Below, piece after piece: positions 1 through 6,613 of a stretch of 6,887 bases of DNA. The DNA is from Lachnospiraceae bacterium. GTDB taxonomy: Bacteria > Bacillota_A > Clostridia > Lachnospirales > Lachnospiraceae. The position numbers and the translations under genes are program-made. The DNA is taken from assembly GCA_017620345.1 (NCBI GenBank), contig JAFZQP010000019.1, forward strand, positions 1-6,887, written 5' to 3'. The notes under the pieces are model-generated. The model saw nothing but the letters and a program-made list of their open reading frames with translations. It ran no database searches and was not told the origin of the DNA. The stretch's first letter is position 1, and every line of letters starts with the position of its first letter.

Positions 1-1
1 C

Positions 2-541
2 GATGAAACTTTTGATAAGGATGTATTTGCAAAATATCTGAATGCACTCAGAAATCTGTATGTCATAGAGGAACTTCCGGCATGGAATCCGAATCTCAGA
101 AGTCAGGCGGCTATCAGGACAAAGGAAACGAGACATTTTACCGATCCGTCGATCGGCGCTGCCGCGCTTGGGATCACTCCGGAAGGGATCTTTAAGGATA
201 TAACAACGTTTGGATTGTTGTTTGAATCATTGGTCGTGCATGATCTTAGGGTATATGCTGATGCGATAGGAGCTCGGGTTTATAAATACCGCGATTCAAA
301 AAAGCGTGAGGCGGATGCCGTGCTTCAGTTTGCTGACGGATCCTGGGCCCTCGTTGAGGTCAAGCTTGGAGGAGAAGACGATATCAGGAAAGCGGCCGAT
401 AGTCTGATCAGGATCGCTGATGATGTAGACTGTGAAAAGACAGGGAAACCAGCGTTTCTAATGGTGGTAACAAAGAATAAGGTAGCATATCGGATGGAGA
501 ACGGAGTGTATGTTGTCCCGTTGTGTTGTTTGAAGGACTGA
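2..541 (+). CDS. DUF4143-type AAA ATPase, C-terminal part (5' end outside window)
   Basis: The frame is open from base 2 to a TGA at 539-541, giving about 179 residues and no start, so the N-terminal P-loop ATPase half lies upstream of the window. What remains fits the DUF4143 C-terminal region of COG1373-type ATPases. There is an 'RHFTDPSIGAAALG' stretch (family pattern: K/R-x-F-x-D-P-S-x-x-x-A-x-x-G), then 'LLFESLVVHDLRVYA' (family: G-x-L-F-E-x-L-V-x-x-D-L). Last comes 'YRDSKKREADAVLQ' followed by 'WALVEVKLGG', the D...ExK signature of a PD-(D/E)xK nuclease-like fold, with the E-V-K codons near 356-364. The acidic and lysine positions look intact. These proteins are widespread accessory ATPases of unclear cellular role; a nuclease or toxin-like activity has been suggested from the fold only. 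An ATG at 215 is internal to the domain and is not the true start. Family call is firm, function is not. Confidence 0.85.
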   Translation, partial: DETFDKDVFAKYLNALRNLYVIEELPAWNPNLRSQAAIRTKETRHFTDPSIGAAALGITPEGIFKDITTFGLLFESLVVHDLRVYADAIGARVYKYRDSKKREADAVLQFADGSWALVEVKLGGEDDIRKAADSLIRIADDVDCEKTGKPAFLMVVTKNKVAYRMENGVYVVPLCCLKD

Positions 542-573
542 TATTAGTGAATACGGGAAAAACTGATTATGAA

Positions 574-578
574 AGGAG
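574..578 (+). promoter_or_regulatory. Ribosome binding site for the HAD lipoprotein gene
   Basis: AGGAG lies seven bases before the ATG at 586. It fixes the start there rather than at the in-frame ATG at 523, which would put 21 extra residues ahead of a clean lipoprotein signal peptide and would overlap the upstream gene. Confidence 0.8.
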
Positions 579-585
579 TATTGAG

Positions 586-1692
586 ATGAATATGATCAGG
601 AAAACGATCGGAAGTGTGATGGCGATTTTAATGAGCGCAGTTATTCTGACCGGATGTGCGAACGTTAATCTGACAGTACAGCAAAAGCAGGCTGCCGGAC
701 TTAAATACTGGAGTGAAGACTCGGTTGCAGCTGCGTCGATAAGAGACTATGTGGCAACTGTTACGGATAAGAACTCGGATGCGTTCATTCCTGTAGAGGA
801 CAGGATCGCAGTGTTCGATCTTGACGGGACGATAATCGGTGAATTGTATCCTTCGTATTTTGAATATATGATGTTCATTCACAGAGCACTCCATGATGAT
901 ACATATGATGCTCCTGATGATATGAGAGAATTTGCGGAGGCTCTTGAGAAGGGTGTATATGACGGGAACAAGCCCGAAAATCATGAAAGACTTCATGCAA
1001 AATATGCGGGGCAGGCATACGCCGGTATGACTCCGGACGAACTTAAGGAATATACCCGAAAATACATGGAATCGGAGGCTGACGGATTTAAGAACCTGAC
1101 AAGGGGAGAGGCATTCTATTGGCCGATGGTGTCACTTGTCGAGTATCTTAAGGCAAATGATTTTACCGTATATATAGTGAGCGGATCGGACAGAACAGTC
1201 GTGCGTGCACTTGTTAAGGATAAGCTCGGGATCCCTGAGAACAGAGTGATCGGGATGAGTTATACGATGGTCGCGGACAATCAGGACGGTACGGACGGTC
1301 TTGAGTATATCTATACAAAGGATGATAATGTAATCCTCGGCGGAGATCTGGTAATCAAGACTATCAAGATGAATAAAGTCAGCGCCATAGCTGAAGAGAT
1401 AGGAAAGGTTCCTGTATTGTCATTTGGAAATACCGCAGGCGACCAGTCAATGGCACAGTATACGGTAAACAACGATCGGTATGAGACCAAAGCATATATG
1501 CTCATGTGTGACGATCTTGTAAGAGAGCACGGCAATATGAAAAAGGCCGATGCAATGAAGCAGATGTGCGATGAATGCGGATTTGAGCCGATATCCATGA
1601 GGGATGATTTTGCGACCATTTACGGTGATGATGTTGAAGTGGTCGATTACGAAGAACTTGAGGTGGAAGAAGCGCTTGATCCCGCAGCTTAG
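586..1692 (+). CDS. HAD-superfamily phosphatase, predicted exported lipoprotein
   Basis: Predicted 368-residue protein. Residues 1-24 form a lipoprotein signal peptide: Arg5-Lys6, a hydrophobic core, and lipobox L-T-G-C with Cys24 as the lipidation site, so the enzyme should sit outside the cytoplasmic membrane. HAD motif I is 'VFDLDGTI' with nucleophile Asp78 and general acid Asp80. Motif II is the Ser in 'YIVSGSDR' (Ser199), the motif III lysine is probably Lys264 in 'KMNKVSAI', and motif IV is 'FGNTAGDQSM' with Asp286. About 120 residues between motifs I and II form a helical cap (C1-type position). The C-terminus ends in an acidic tail. All catalytic positions are present, so an active Mg-dependent phosphohydrolase is expected; the substrate cannot be read from sequence. 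It differs from class C (P4-type) acid phosphatases in using a DxDGT motif. It is followed after nine bases by the HD-GYP receptor gene, which suggests co-transcription. The gap to the ATPase gene upstream is 44 bases with no promoter I can defend. Confidence 0.88.
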   Translation: MNMIRKTIGSVMAILMSAVILTGCANVNLTVQQKQAAGLKYWSEDSVAAASIRDYVATVTDKNSDAFIPVEDRIAVFDLDGTIIGELYPSYFEYMMFIHRALHDDTYDAPDDMREFAEALEKGVYDGNKPENHERLHAKYAGQAYAGMTPDELKEYTRKYMESEADGFKNLTRGEAFYWPMVSLVEYLKANDFTVYIVSGSDRTVVRALVKDKLGIPENRVIGMSYTMVADNQDGTDGLEYIYTKDDNVILGGDLVIKTIKMNKVSAIAEEIGKVPVLSFGNTAGDQSMAQYTVNNDRYETKAYMLMCDDLVREHGNMKKADAMKQMCDECGFEPISMRDDFATIYGDDVEVVDYEELEVEEALDPAA

Positions 1693-1701
1693 GTATAGCA
1701 A

Positions 1702-3837
1702 ATGAAAGACCGACACACGCAGAAAAAACTATCGAAAAAACAGAATCTTGTCGCACTGTATACGATCGTGGCAGGCATTGCGCTCAATATGACGCTCAGC
1801 TCCATCACGGCCGCACTTGATCTTCCATTGTATCTTGATACAGTGGGAACGGTAACGGTTGCGGTTCTTGGTGGATACCTTCCGGGCGTGATCGTTGGGT
1901 TTGCCACAAATCTTCTGAAGACCATCTCAGATCCTTCATCATTGTATTATGGAGTTCTCAATGTTCTTATAGCAGTGTTTGCCGCTTTTTTTGCCGAACG
2001 CGGCTGGCACAAAAAATGGCGTGGGAACCTGGGGATGATAGCCGTATTTACCCTGATAGGCGGGGGAATAGGGTCGCTTATTCCGTGGTTTATGGAGGGG
2101 TTGTATTTTGACAGTGAGTCGCTAAGCGGGATCCTGTATAATACAGGATTCTTCGGATACGGTGTATCACATGTTCTTTCAAGCATTATCATGGACATAC
2201 CGGATAAAGTAATTACGGTTCTGATCGCGCTTATCATTCTTCATTTCGTTCCGGACAGATTCAGCCGATATTTCCGTTTAAATATGTGGCTTCAAACTCC
2301 GCTTGATGGTGATGCACCTCATACGGGAAAGAAAGCAAATGCCCGCAGAATCTCATTGCGTATGAAAATGCTGCTGGTGCTCGTGTTCTCGCTTACCACC
2401 GTTGCTGTTGTATGCACGGTGATCAGTGCGAGGGTGTTCAAGAAAATGACATTGAATGAGCATACACAGATCGCGAGGGGTACTGCCCAGCTTGCTGCCG
2501 GAGTTGTTGACGGGGACCGCATCGATGAATATCTGGCGGAAAAAGGAAACTCTGAAAATTACAGATATACAAAGCTCCGGCTTGAGAAGATATTGTACAG
2601 TTCTCCCGAGATAGCATATCTGTATGTATATAAAATGGAGCCGGAAGGGTTCCGAGTGGTCTTTGATATTGATACACCTGACACTCCGGCCGCAAAGACG
2701 GGTGAACTGATTCCGTATGATGAGGGGTTTGAACCTTATATTCCCGCGCTGCTGGACGGTAAAAGGGTAGAACCGATCATTACTAATGATGAATACGGAT
2801 ATCTTCTTACGACGGCGACGCAAATTTATGATTCGGCCGGTAAATGCGTATGCTATGCGATCGTGGATGTGGATATGGAGAAACTGGACAAAGATGGGAA
2901 GAGTTTTCTTGTGGAAATGATCTCGGTCTTTCTCGGCTTCTTTATCCTTTTGTGTGCATTTACGATCTGGCTGACAGAATATAATCTTATCATCCCGATC
3001 AACTCCGTTGTAAAGGGTATGGACACTCTTGCGCATACTGAGGACTCACAGGAGAGTATGGATGAGGATGTTAAGATGTTCAGAAGCCTCGGGATACATA
3101 CCGGAGACGAGCTTGAAAACCTGTATCTGTCCGCATGCAGTATGACCAAAAATCAGGCAGAGCAGATGCGTAGCATCCGAAAACTGTCAGATTCCACGGC
3201 AAAACTGCAGGAGGGTCTGATCATAACCATGGCGGATCTTGTTGAAAGCCGGGATTCCGATACGGGGGCACATGTTCAAAAGACCGCGGCTTATGCCAGG
3301 ATCATAGTTGAAGGCCTGAAGAAGAAGGGCTACTACGAGCAGAAGATCACACCGAAGTTTATGTCTGATGTGGTACGCTCAGCTCCTCTCCATGATGTCG
3401 GAAAGATCAATATTCCGGATAAAGTGCTCAACAAACCGGGGAAGCTTACGGATGAAGAGTATGAGATCATGAAGACCCACACCACGGCAGGTAAGAAGAT
3501 TCTTGAAAAAGCGATCAGTACCGTGGAAGGCGACAACTATCTGAAGGAAGCCAGAAATATGGCTGCGTATCATCATGAACGATGGGATGGAAAAGGTTAT
3601 CCCGAAGGTATGCATGGGGAGGTGATCCCGCTGTCGGCAAGGATCATGGCAGTTGCCGATGTTTTTGACGCACTTTCGTCCCCACGAGTATATAAGCCTG
3701 CATTTCCTATCGAAAAAGCACTCGCTATCATCGAGGAAGGCAAGGGTACACAGTTTGATCCCAAATGTGTCGAAGTATTCATGGATGCGGTCCCCGAAGT
3801 CACTGAAATACTTAAAAAATACAACGGCGAGGCATAG
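1702..3837 (+). CDS. Membrane receptor: ECF S-component-like domain, Cache-like sensor, HAMP-like linker, HD-GYP phosphodiesterase
   Basis: Predicted 711 residues. A basic N-terminus is followed by about six hydrophobic helices (residues ~15-185) resembling ECF transporter S components, notably 'LPLYLDTVGTVTVAVLGG' and 'GVIVGFATNLL'. A helix at ~223-245 leads into an extracytoplasmic region (~248-400) of single-Cache type, with 'GVVDGDRIDEYL' near its start and 'CYAIVDVDMEKL' at its end. A further helix (~402-424) leads to a HAMP-like linker with a P-I-N-S-V-V start and a G-D-E-L-E-N-L element. The HD-GYP domain covers ~508-705. It keeps Glu515, His524, the H564-D565-x-G-x-K568 motif, His593, 'HHERWDGKGYP' (624-634) and Asp653, so all metal ligands and the GYP loop are intact. 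This supports hydrolysis of cyclic di-GMP on the cytoplasmic side, though the family can also cleave related cyclic dinucleotides. The start has only a weak AGGT seven bases upstream, consistent with translation following on from the lipoprotein gene. Ligand unknown. Confidence 0.92.
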   Translation: MKDRHTQKKLSKKQNLVALYTIVAGIALNMTLSSITAALDLPLYLDTVGTVTVAVLGGYLPGVIVGFATNLLKTISDPSSLYYGVLNVLIAVFAAFFAERGWHKKWRGNLGMIAVFTLIGGGIGSLIPWFMEGLYFDSESLSGILYNTGFFGYGVSHVLSSIIMDIPDKVITVLIALIILHFVPDRFSRYFRLNMWLQTPLDGDAPHTGKKANARRISLRMKMLLVLVFSLTTVAVVCTVISARVFKKMTLNEHTQIARGTAQLAAGVVDGDRIDEYLAEKGNSENYRYTKLRLEKILYSSPEIAYLYVYKMEPEGFRVVFDIDTPDTPAAKTGELIPYDEGFEPYIPALLDGKRVEPIITNDEYGYLLTTATQIYDSAGKCVCYAIVDVDMEKLDKDGKSFLVEMISVFLGFFILLCAFTIWLTEYNLIIPINSVVKGMDTLAHTEDSQESMDEDVKMFRSLGIHTGDELENLYLSACSMTKNQAEQMRSIRKLSDSTAKLQEGLIITMADLVESRDSDTGAHVQKTAAYARIIVEGLKKKGYYEQKITPKFMSDVVRSAPLHDVGKINIPDKVLNKPGKLTDEEYEIMKTHTTAGKKILEKAISTVEGDNYLKEARNMAAYHHERWDGKGYPEGMHGEVIPLSARIMAVADVFDALSSPRVYKPAFPIEKALAIIEEGKGTQFDPKCVEVFMDAVPEVTEILKKYNGEA
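2131..2149. repeat. Near-perfect 19-base palindrome inside the receptor gene
   Basis: ATCCTGTAT, one central A, then ATACAGGAT: nine-base arms that are exact reverse complements. It lies within the coding sequence for the last part of the S-component-like domain. No run of T follows, so it is not a terminator. It could be a protein-binding site or chance. Confidence 0.5.
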
Positions 3838-3842
3838 AGGAG
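3838..3842 (+). promoter_or_regulatory. Ribosome binding site for the 7-TM pseudo-HD-GYP gene
   Basis: AGGAG starts immediately after the TAG stop of the receptor gene (3835-3837) and lies nine bases before the ATG at 3852. It supports that start and an operon with the receptor. Confidence 0.8.
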
Positions 3843-3851
3843 ACATATTAA

Positions 3852-6065
3852 ATGTTTGATCTCATCAGAGAAAACCAATTAAACCTGATGCTGTTTTTGT
3901 GTGGAGCCTGTGCAGCGTTTGTCTTTCTGCTCGGTCATACAAGGTTTCTCTCAAAGAGCAGAAAATGGATACTCATTGCCATGGAGGCAATGGCTTTTTT
4001 CCTGCTCTGGTTTGACCGGAAGGCATATATCTATTCGGGAGATTTAAGTCATACCGGATATGTAATGGTCAGAGTGAGTAATTTTTTCGTGTTCTTTTTT
4101 ACATCAGGAATTGCTCTGGGATTCAGCCTGTATATATCTGACTGGCTGACGCATGAGGGAAAACTTACGAAGTTGCCGCTTCTTTTGAAGATAACGCAGA
4201 TACTCGCTGCTGCCGGCATGGTCATGGCTGTCATCGCGGCCGCAACGAACCTGTATTATTACTTTGATGAGACGAACAAATATCACAGGGGATCGGGATT
4301 TCTTATCGCATATATAATACCGGTTGTGTGTCCGCTTGTTTCGTTTGCGATCATCTGTCGATACCGGAAGGTATTCAGCAAACTTATCTTTACATCTCTG
4401 GTTCTTTATATTTTTGTACCAATTATATGCGGTATAACGCAGATATTCACATACGGCATATCGATAGTTAACATGTCGATGGTCGCGGTCTCCATATCGA
4501 TGTATATATTTATGTACCTTGATCTGAACGATACGGTCGAACATGCGCATCAGATAGAGGTGCGGGGCTTGCAGATTGAGCAGGAACGGATTCAGAAGTT
4601 GTTTGACAAAACAGCTTCTGCGTTTGTTGCGTCGGTTGAAGTAAAAGAAGAACTGGCAAAGGGGTATTACGAGAAAGTAGCTTATTATGCAAAAAAGATC
4701 GCTTCAAATGCCGGTAAAAGTGCGGTGGACTGTGAGAAGATACATTATGCCGCTCTTCTTTGTAATACTGTCTCAAAAGAGTCTCTTCCGGAAATTACGG
4801 GCATAAGCATTGAAGATATGCCCGGGATAGAAAAGATCATTAAGATCGCCGGTGATTTTGTTTCCATGACCTATACAAAGAAAGACGGCGATGAATTGCC
4901 TGTCTTTGTTGCAAGAGAAAATATCGTGAAAGGATCCGGCAAAGTATATGACGAGCTGCTTGCGGATATAATGGTCAAGATCATTGATTCAGAAGGTAGC
5001 GAAGCCGGCAAAGAGAACGAATCCCTGACAGAGAAAGAGATATCATGCAAAGATTACAGGGAAAACACTTCAAGAGGTATATCTGTAGGAACGGATATAA
5101 AGAGGATCAGTTTTGACTGTGAACTCTTCATTGATAACGAAAAGACATTTTCAGCGCCGTCCATTGTCCTTTTTGATTCATATGACGGCAGGACTCATGA
5201 TGATGAAAAGACGATAGAAAGATATCATTACCTTGAATACGGCGAGATATGGTTTGATAAATACAGTGTTTCTACGGCCGCAAGAGCTATCGAGGAAAAG
5301 GAAACGGATGATGTGCCGCAACCGAAAGAATTTGGAAGCACTCATAGGTATGAGATACTGGCAGGACGTTTTGAAGATCACATGAAGCTTGTCATGAAAA
5401 CCGGGGATTATGCGAAAGAGGTGATCGTGGCGCTTCCGAGCCGGTCACAGGCTGTTTATATTGGGCTTACGGGAGAGAATTGCAGGATCTATAACATTTC
5501 CGTCGAATCCACGGGGGACATTGTTAAGCTTGGGGATATACCGAGGATCGCTCAGCCGGTAAGTTATATCGACCACATGGAGTCTGATCTTAAGAATGTG
5601 CAGATAGACAGATGGATGTCGGCATCAACTGAAGGTATTGAGATAGAGGACAAGTTAAAGATAAGATTTCATACGATGAGCCTGCCGGAAGCTGATCTGA
5701 TATGGCATTGTCCGTATATCGTTCTTTTTTGGTCAGAGAACGGATGTATAGGCGGTCCGGATTATCGCGAGTATAACCTGATAAAACTGAACGGGGAAGA
5801 TCAGGGGGACAAAGAATTTGCGAAGAACAGATTTGTTGTAAAGAAGACAGAACAGTTCCCCGGGTGGGATAAATGGAAAGAGATCAACAAGGACGGTATG
5901 GAATGTGAAGTTGATATCGTAAGAAAAGGTGACCGTATCATACTAAAAACCGAAAACCTTGGAATAAATATTGAAAACGTGACTACGGTTACCGATGACA
6001 GATCAAAGGTTTATGTTTCCCTTTCGGGAGACCAGGTAGCTCTGACGGATATAAGGATAGAATAG
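3852..6065 (+). CDS. 7-TM protein with degenerate HD-GYP-like domain and two tandem beta-rich modules
   Basis: Predicted 737 residues. Seven hydrophobic segments (roughly 12-28, 38-55, 73-97, 109-135, 148-167, 175-199, 200-222) have basic loops after TM1 ('RFLSKSRK') and TM5 ('CRYRKVFSK'), placing the N-terminus outside and everything after TM7 in the cytoplasm. A short coiled-coil-like helix (~225-250) follows. Residues ~250-380 align with the HD-GYP domain of the preceding gene: 'AYYAKKI' against 'AAYARII', 'YAALLCNTVSK' against 'SAPLHDVGK', and 'KIIKIAGDFVSM' against 'RIMAVADVFDAL'. The HD pair is Cys304-Asn305, the leading His is Tyr272, a metal Asp is Gly334, and the stretch that would carry the third His, HH and GYP is missing (30 residues between landmarks instead of 88). 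It should not be catalytic. Residues ~400-552 and ~585-737 are two copies of a beta-rich module that may be a jelly-roll or concanavalin-like fold, which is a guess. A non-catalytic sensor or effector partnered with the upstream phosphodiesterase is the likeliest role. Confidence 0.85.
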   Translation: MFDLIRENQLNLMLFLCGACAAFVFLLGHTRFLSKSRKWILIAMEAMAFFLLWFDRKAYIYSGDLSHTGYVMVRVSNFFVFFFTSGIALGFSLYISDWLTHEGKLTKLPLLLKITQILAAAGMVMAVIAAATNLYYYFDETNKYHRGSGFLIAYIIPVVCPLVSFAIICRYRKVFSKLIFTSLVLYIFVPIICGITQIFTYGISIVNMSMVAVSISMYIFMYLDLNDTVEHAHQIEVRGLQIEQERIQKLFDKTASAFVASVEVKEELAKGYYEKVAYYAKKIASNAGKSAVDCEKIHYAALLCNTVSKESLPEITGISIEDMPGIEKIIKIAGDFVSMTYTKKDGDELPVFVARENIVKGSGKVYDELLADIMVKIIDSEGSEAGKENESLTEKEISCKDYRENTSRGISVGTDIKRISFDCELFIDNEKTFSAPSIVLFDSYDGRTHDDEKTIERYHYLEYGEIWFDKYSVSTAARAIEEKETDDVPQPKEFGSTHRYEILAGRFEDHMKLVMKTGDYAKEVIVALPSRSQAVYIGLTGENCRIYNISVESTGDIVKLGDIPRIAQPVSYIDHMESDLKNVQIDRWMSASTEGIEIEDKLKIRFHTMSLPEADLIWHCPYIVLFWSENGCIGGPDYREYNLIKLNGEDQGDKEFAKNRFVVKKTEQFPGWDKWKEINKDGMECEVDIVRKGDRIILKTENLGINIENVTTVTDDRSKVYVSLSGDQVALTDIRIE
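3974..4000 (+). terminator. Terminator-like hairpin within the 5' part of the 7-TM gene
   Basis: CATTGCC (3974-3980), a five-base loop ATGGA, GGCAATG (3986-3992), then GC and six T residues (3995-4000). The arms pair perfectly over seven bases. It has the form of an intrinsic terminator but lies about 120 bases inside a coding sequence (TM2), where translating ribosomes would normally prevent its folding. It may act only when translation is poor, or be chance. Confidence 0.25.
5049..5507 (+). repeat. Copy 1 of duplicated beta-rich module (protein-level repeat)
   Basis: Encodes residues ~400-552 of the 7-TM protein. Landmarks: Gly410, 'ISF' at 419-421, 'PSIVLFDSYDG' at 436-446, 'VYIGLTG' at 535-541, and a final Glu552 after 'IYNISV'. 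Each landmark recurs exactly 185 residues later in copy 2. The match is clear in protein but the DNA has diverged, indicating an old duplication. Confidence 0.7.
5604..6062 (+). repeat. Copy 2 of duplicated beta-rich module (protein-level repeat)
   Basis: Encodes residues ~585-737, ending on the last codon of the gene. Landmarks: Gly595, 'IRF' at 604-606, 'PYIVLFWSENG' at 621-631, 'VYVSLSG' at 720-726, and final Glu737 after 'LTDIRI'. About 32 residues of linker separate it from copy 1. Confidence 0.7.
6053..6057 (+). promoter_or_regulatory. Ribosome binding site favouring the GTG start at 6065
   Basis: AAGGA within the last codons of the 7-TM gene lies seven bases before GTG 6065. The alternative in-frame ATG at 6074 would be 16 bases away, too far for a good start. 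The GTG shares its G with the upstream TAG stop, a typical translational-coupling arrangement. Confidence 0.6.
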
Positions 6066-6613
6066 TGAAAGATATGCATTTAAAACGCTGGGACTTCATA
6101 TGTTCATACAAAGGAATAACCGTTGTTGGAGCGGTTATCTTTGCTTTGTGTTTCCTTGTTTACATGAACATTTGCTATGTGATGGGCCGTACGATGACAG
6201 CGGATACAGTCCTGGAATATCCCGGGGCGTTTTTAAAAGGGACAACTCCGCTGCTCATCATTATGACGGTGTTTCTGATGCTTTGCAACGCAAATGCCGT
6301 CATAAAGGAAGGCTTCAGGACAAGGCATTTGCTTGGATCGGCATTCGGGATCACATGCATAATCGGCAGTCTTATCTGTCAAAGGTTCCTGTTTACAGCG
6401 CTTGCAGCCTGTTATTATGAATGTATATTCTTCGGAACGGTCGTTCTCAGTTATGCCGCAGATGGTCGCGATGATCCCGTGCTATTTCCTAAGGTATTCC
6501 GAAGATACCGGGAATTCAAAGTATGTATCGGTATAGGGCTCGTCCCGGAGAGTAAAATGCCACCATTCGCAATCTATCGGACAAAATCCGTTGCGGACCA
6601 TGACCTGTTGTAA
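6065..6613 (+). CDS. Four-helix membrane protein, probably the truncated N-terminal half of a YdcF/DUF218-like protein
   Basis: The frame encodes 182 residues from GTG 6065. Four hydrophobic segments are visible at about residues 18-40, 58-76, 88-106 and 107-130. The region 'NANAVIKEGFR' and the last helix 'CYYECIFFGTVVLSYAA' recall the N-terminal membrane portion of long YdcF-like (DUF218) proteins of clostridia, in which the catalytic DUF218 domain begins soon after such a helix. Here that domain is absent. From about residue 140 the protein reads the complementary strand of the oppositely oriented dipeptidase gene and turns basic and low in recognisable pattern, so the last ~44 residues are probably not native. 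The gene overlaps the 7-TM gene by one base and looks like the end of the operon. Family assignment is from memory of sequence style and is moderate. A genuine small four-TM protein is the alternative. Confidence 0.55.
   Translation: MKDMHLKRWDFICSYKGITVVGAVIFALCFLVYMNICYVMGRTMTADTVLEYPGAFLKGTTPLLIIMTVFLMLCNANAVIKEGFRTRHLLGSAFGITCIIGSLICQRFLFTALAACYYECIFFGTVVLSYAADGRDDPVLFPKVFRRYREFKVCIGIGLVPESKMPPFAIYRTKSVADHDLL

Noticed and set aside
523..585. In-frame upstream extension of the HAD lipoprotein to an ATG at 523
   Set aside because: It overlaps the ATPase gene, has no ribosome binding site, and would place 21 residues before a textbook lipoprotein signal peptide; ATG 586 has AGGAG at good spacing.
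542..585. Promoter in the gap between the ATPase and the lipoprotein gene
   Set aside because: I tried TTGTGT, TTGTTT and TTGAAG as -35 boxes; none has a credible -10 at 16-18 bases. A promoter may still exist but cannot be shown.
2353..3036. Long reverse-strand open frame (227 codons) opposite the receptor gene
   Set aside because: Its product is rich in His, Arg and Ile with no family pattern, and it mirrors the receptor codons; typical antisense shadow.
3653..3859. Short + strand frame overlapping the end of the HD-GYP gene
   Set aside because: Lies entirely in another frame of the conserved HD-GYP domain, with no ribosome binding site.
6116..6138. Hairpin ATAACCG / CGGTTAT early in the truncated membrane gene
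   Set aside because: Seven-base stem with a nine-base loop and no T run; inside coding sequence and likely chance.
6493..6509. Inverted repeat GGTAT / ATACC near the convergent gene ends as a terminator
   Set aside because: Only five pairs with a seven-base loop and no T run on either strand; it codes for the last residues of the dipeptidase.
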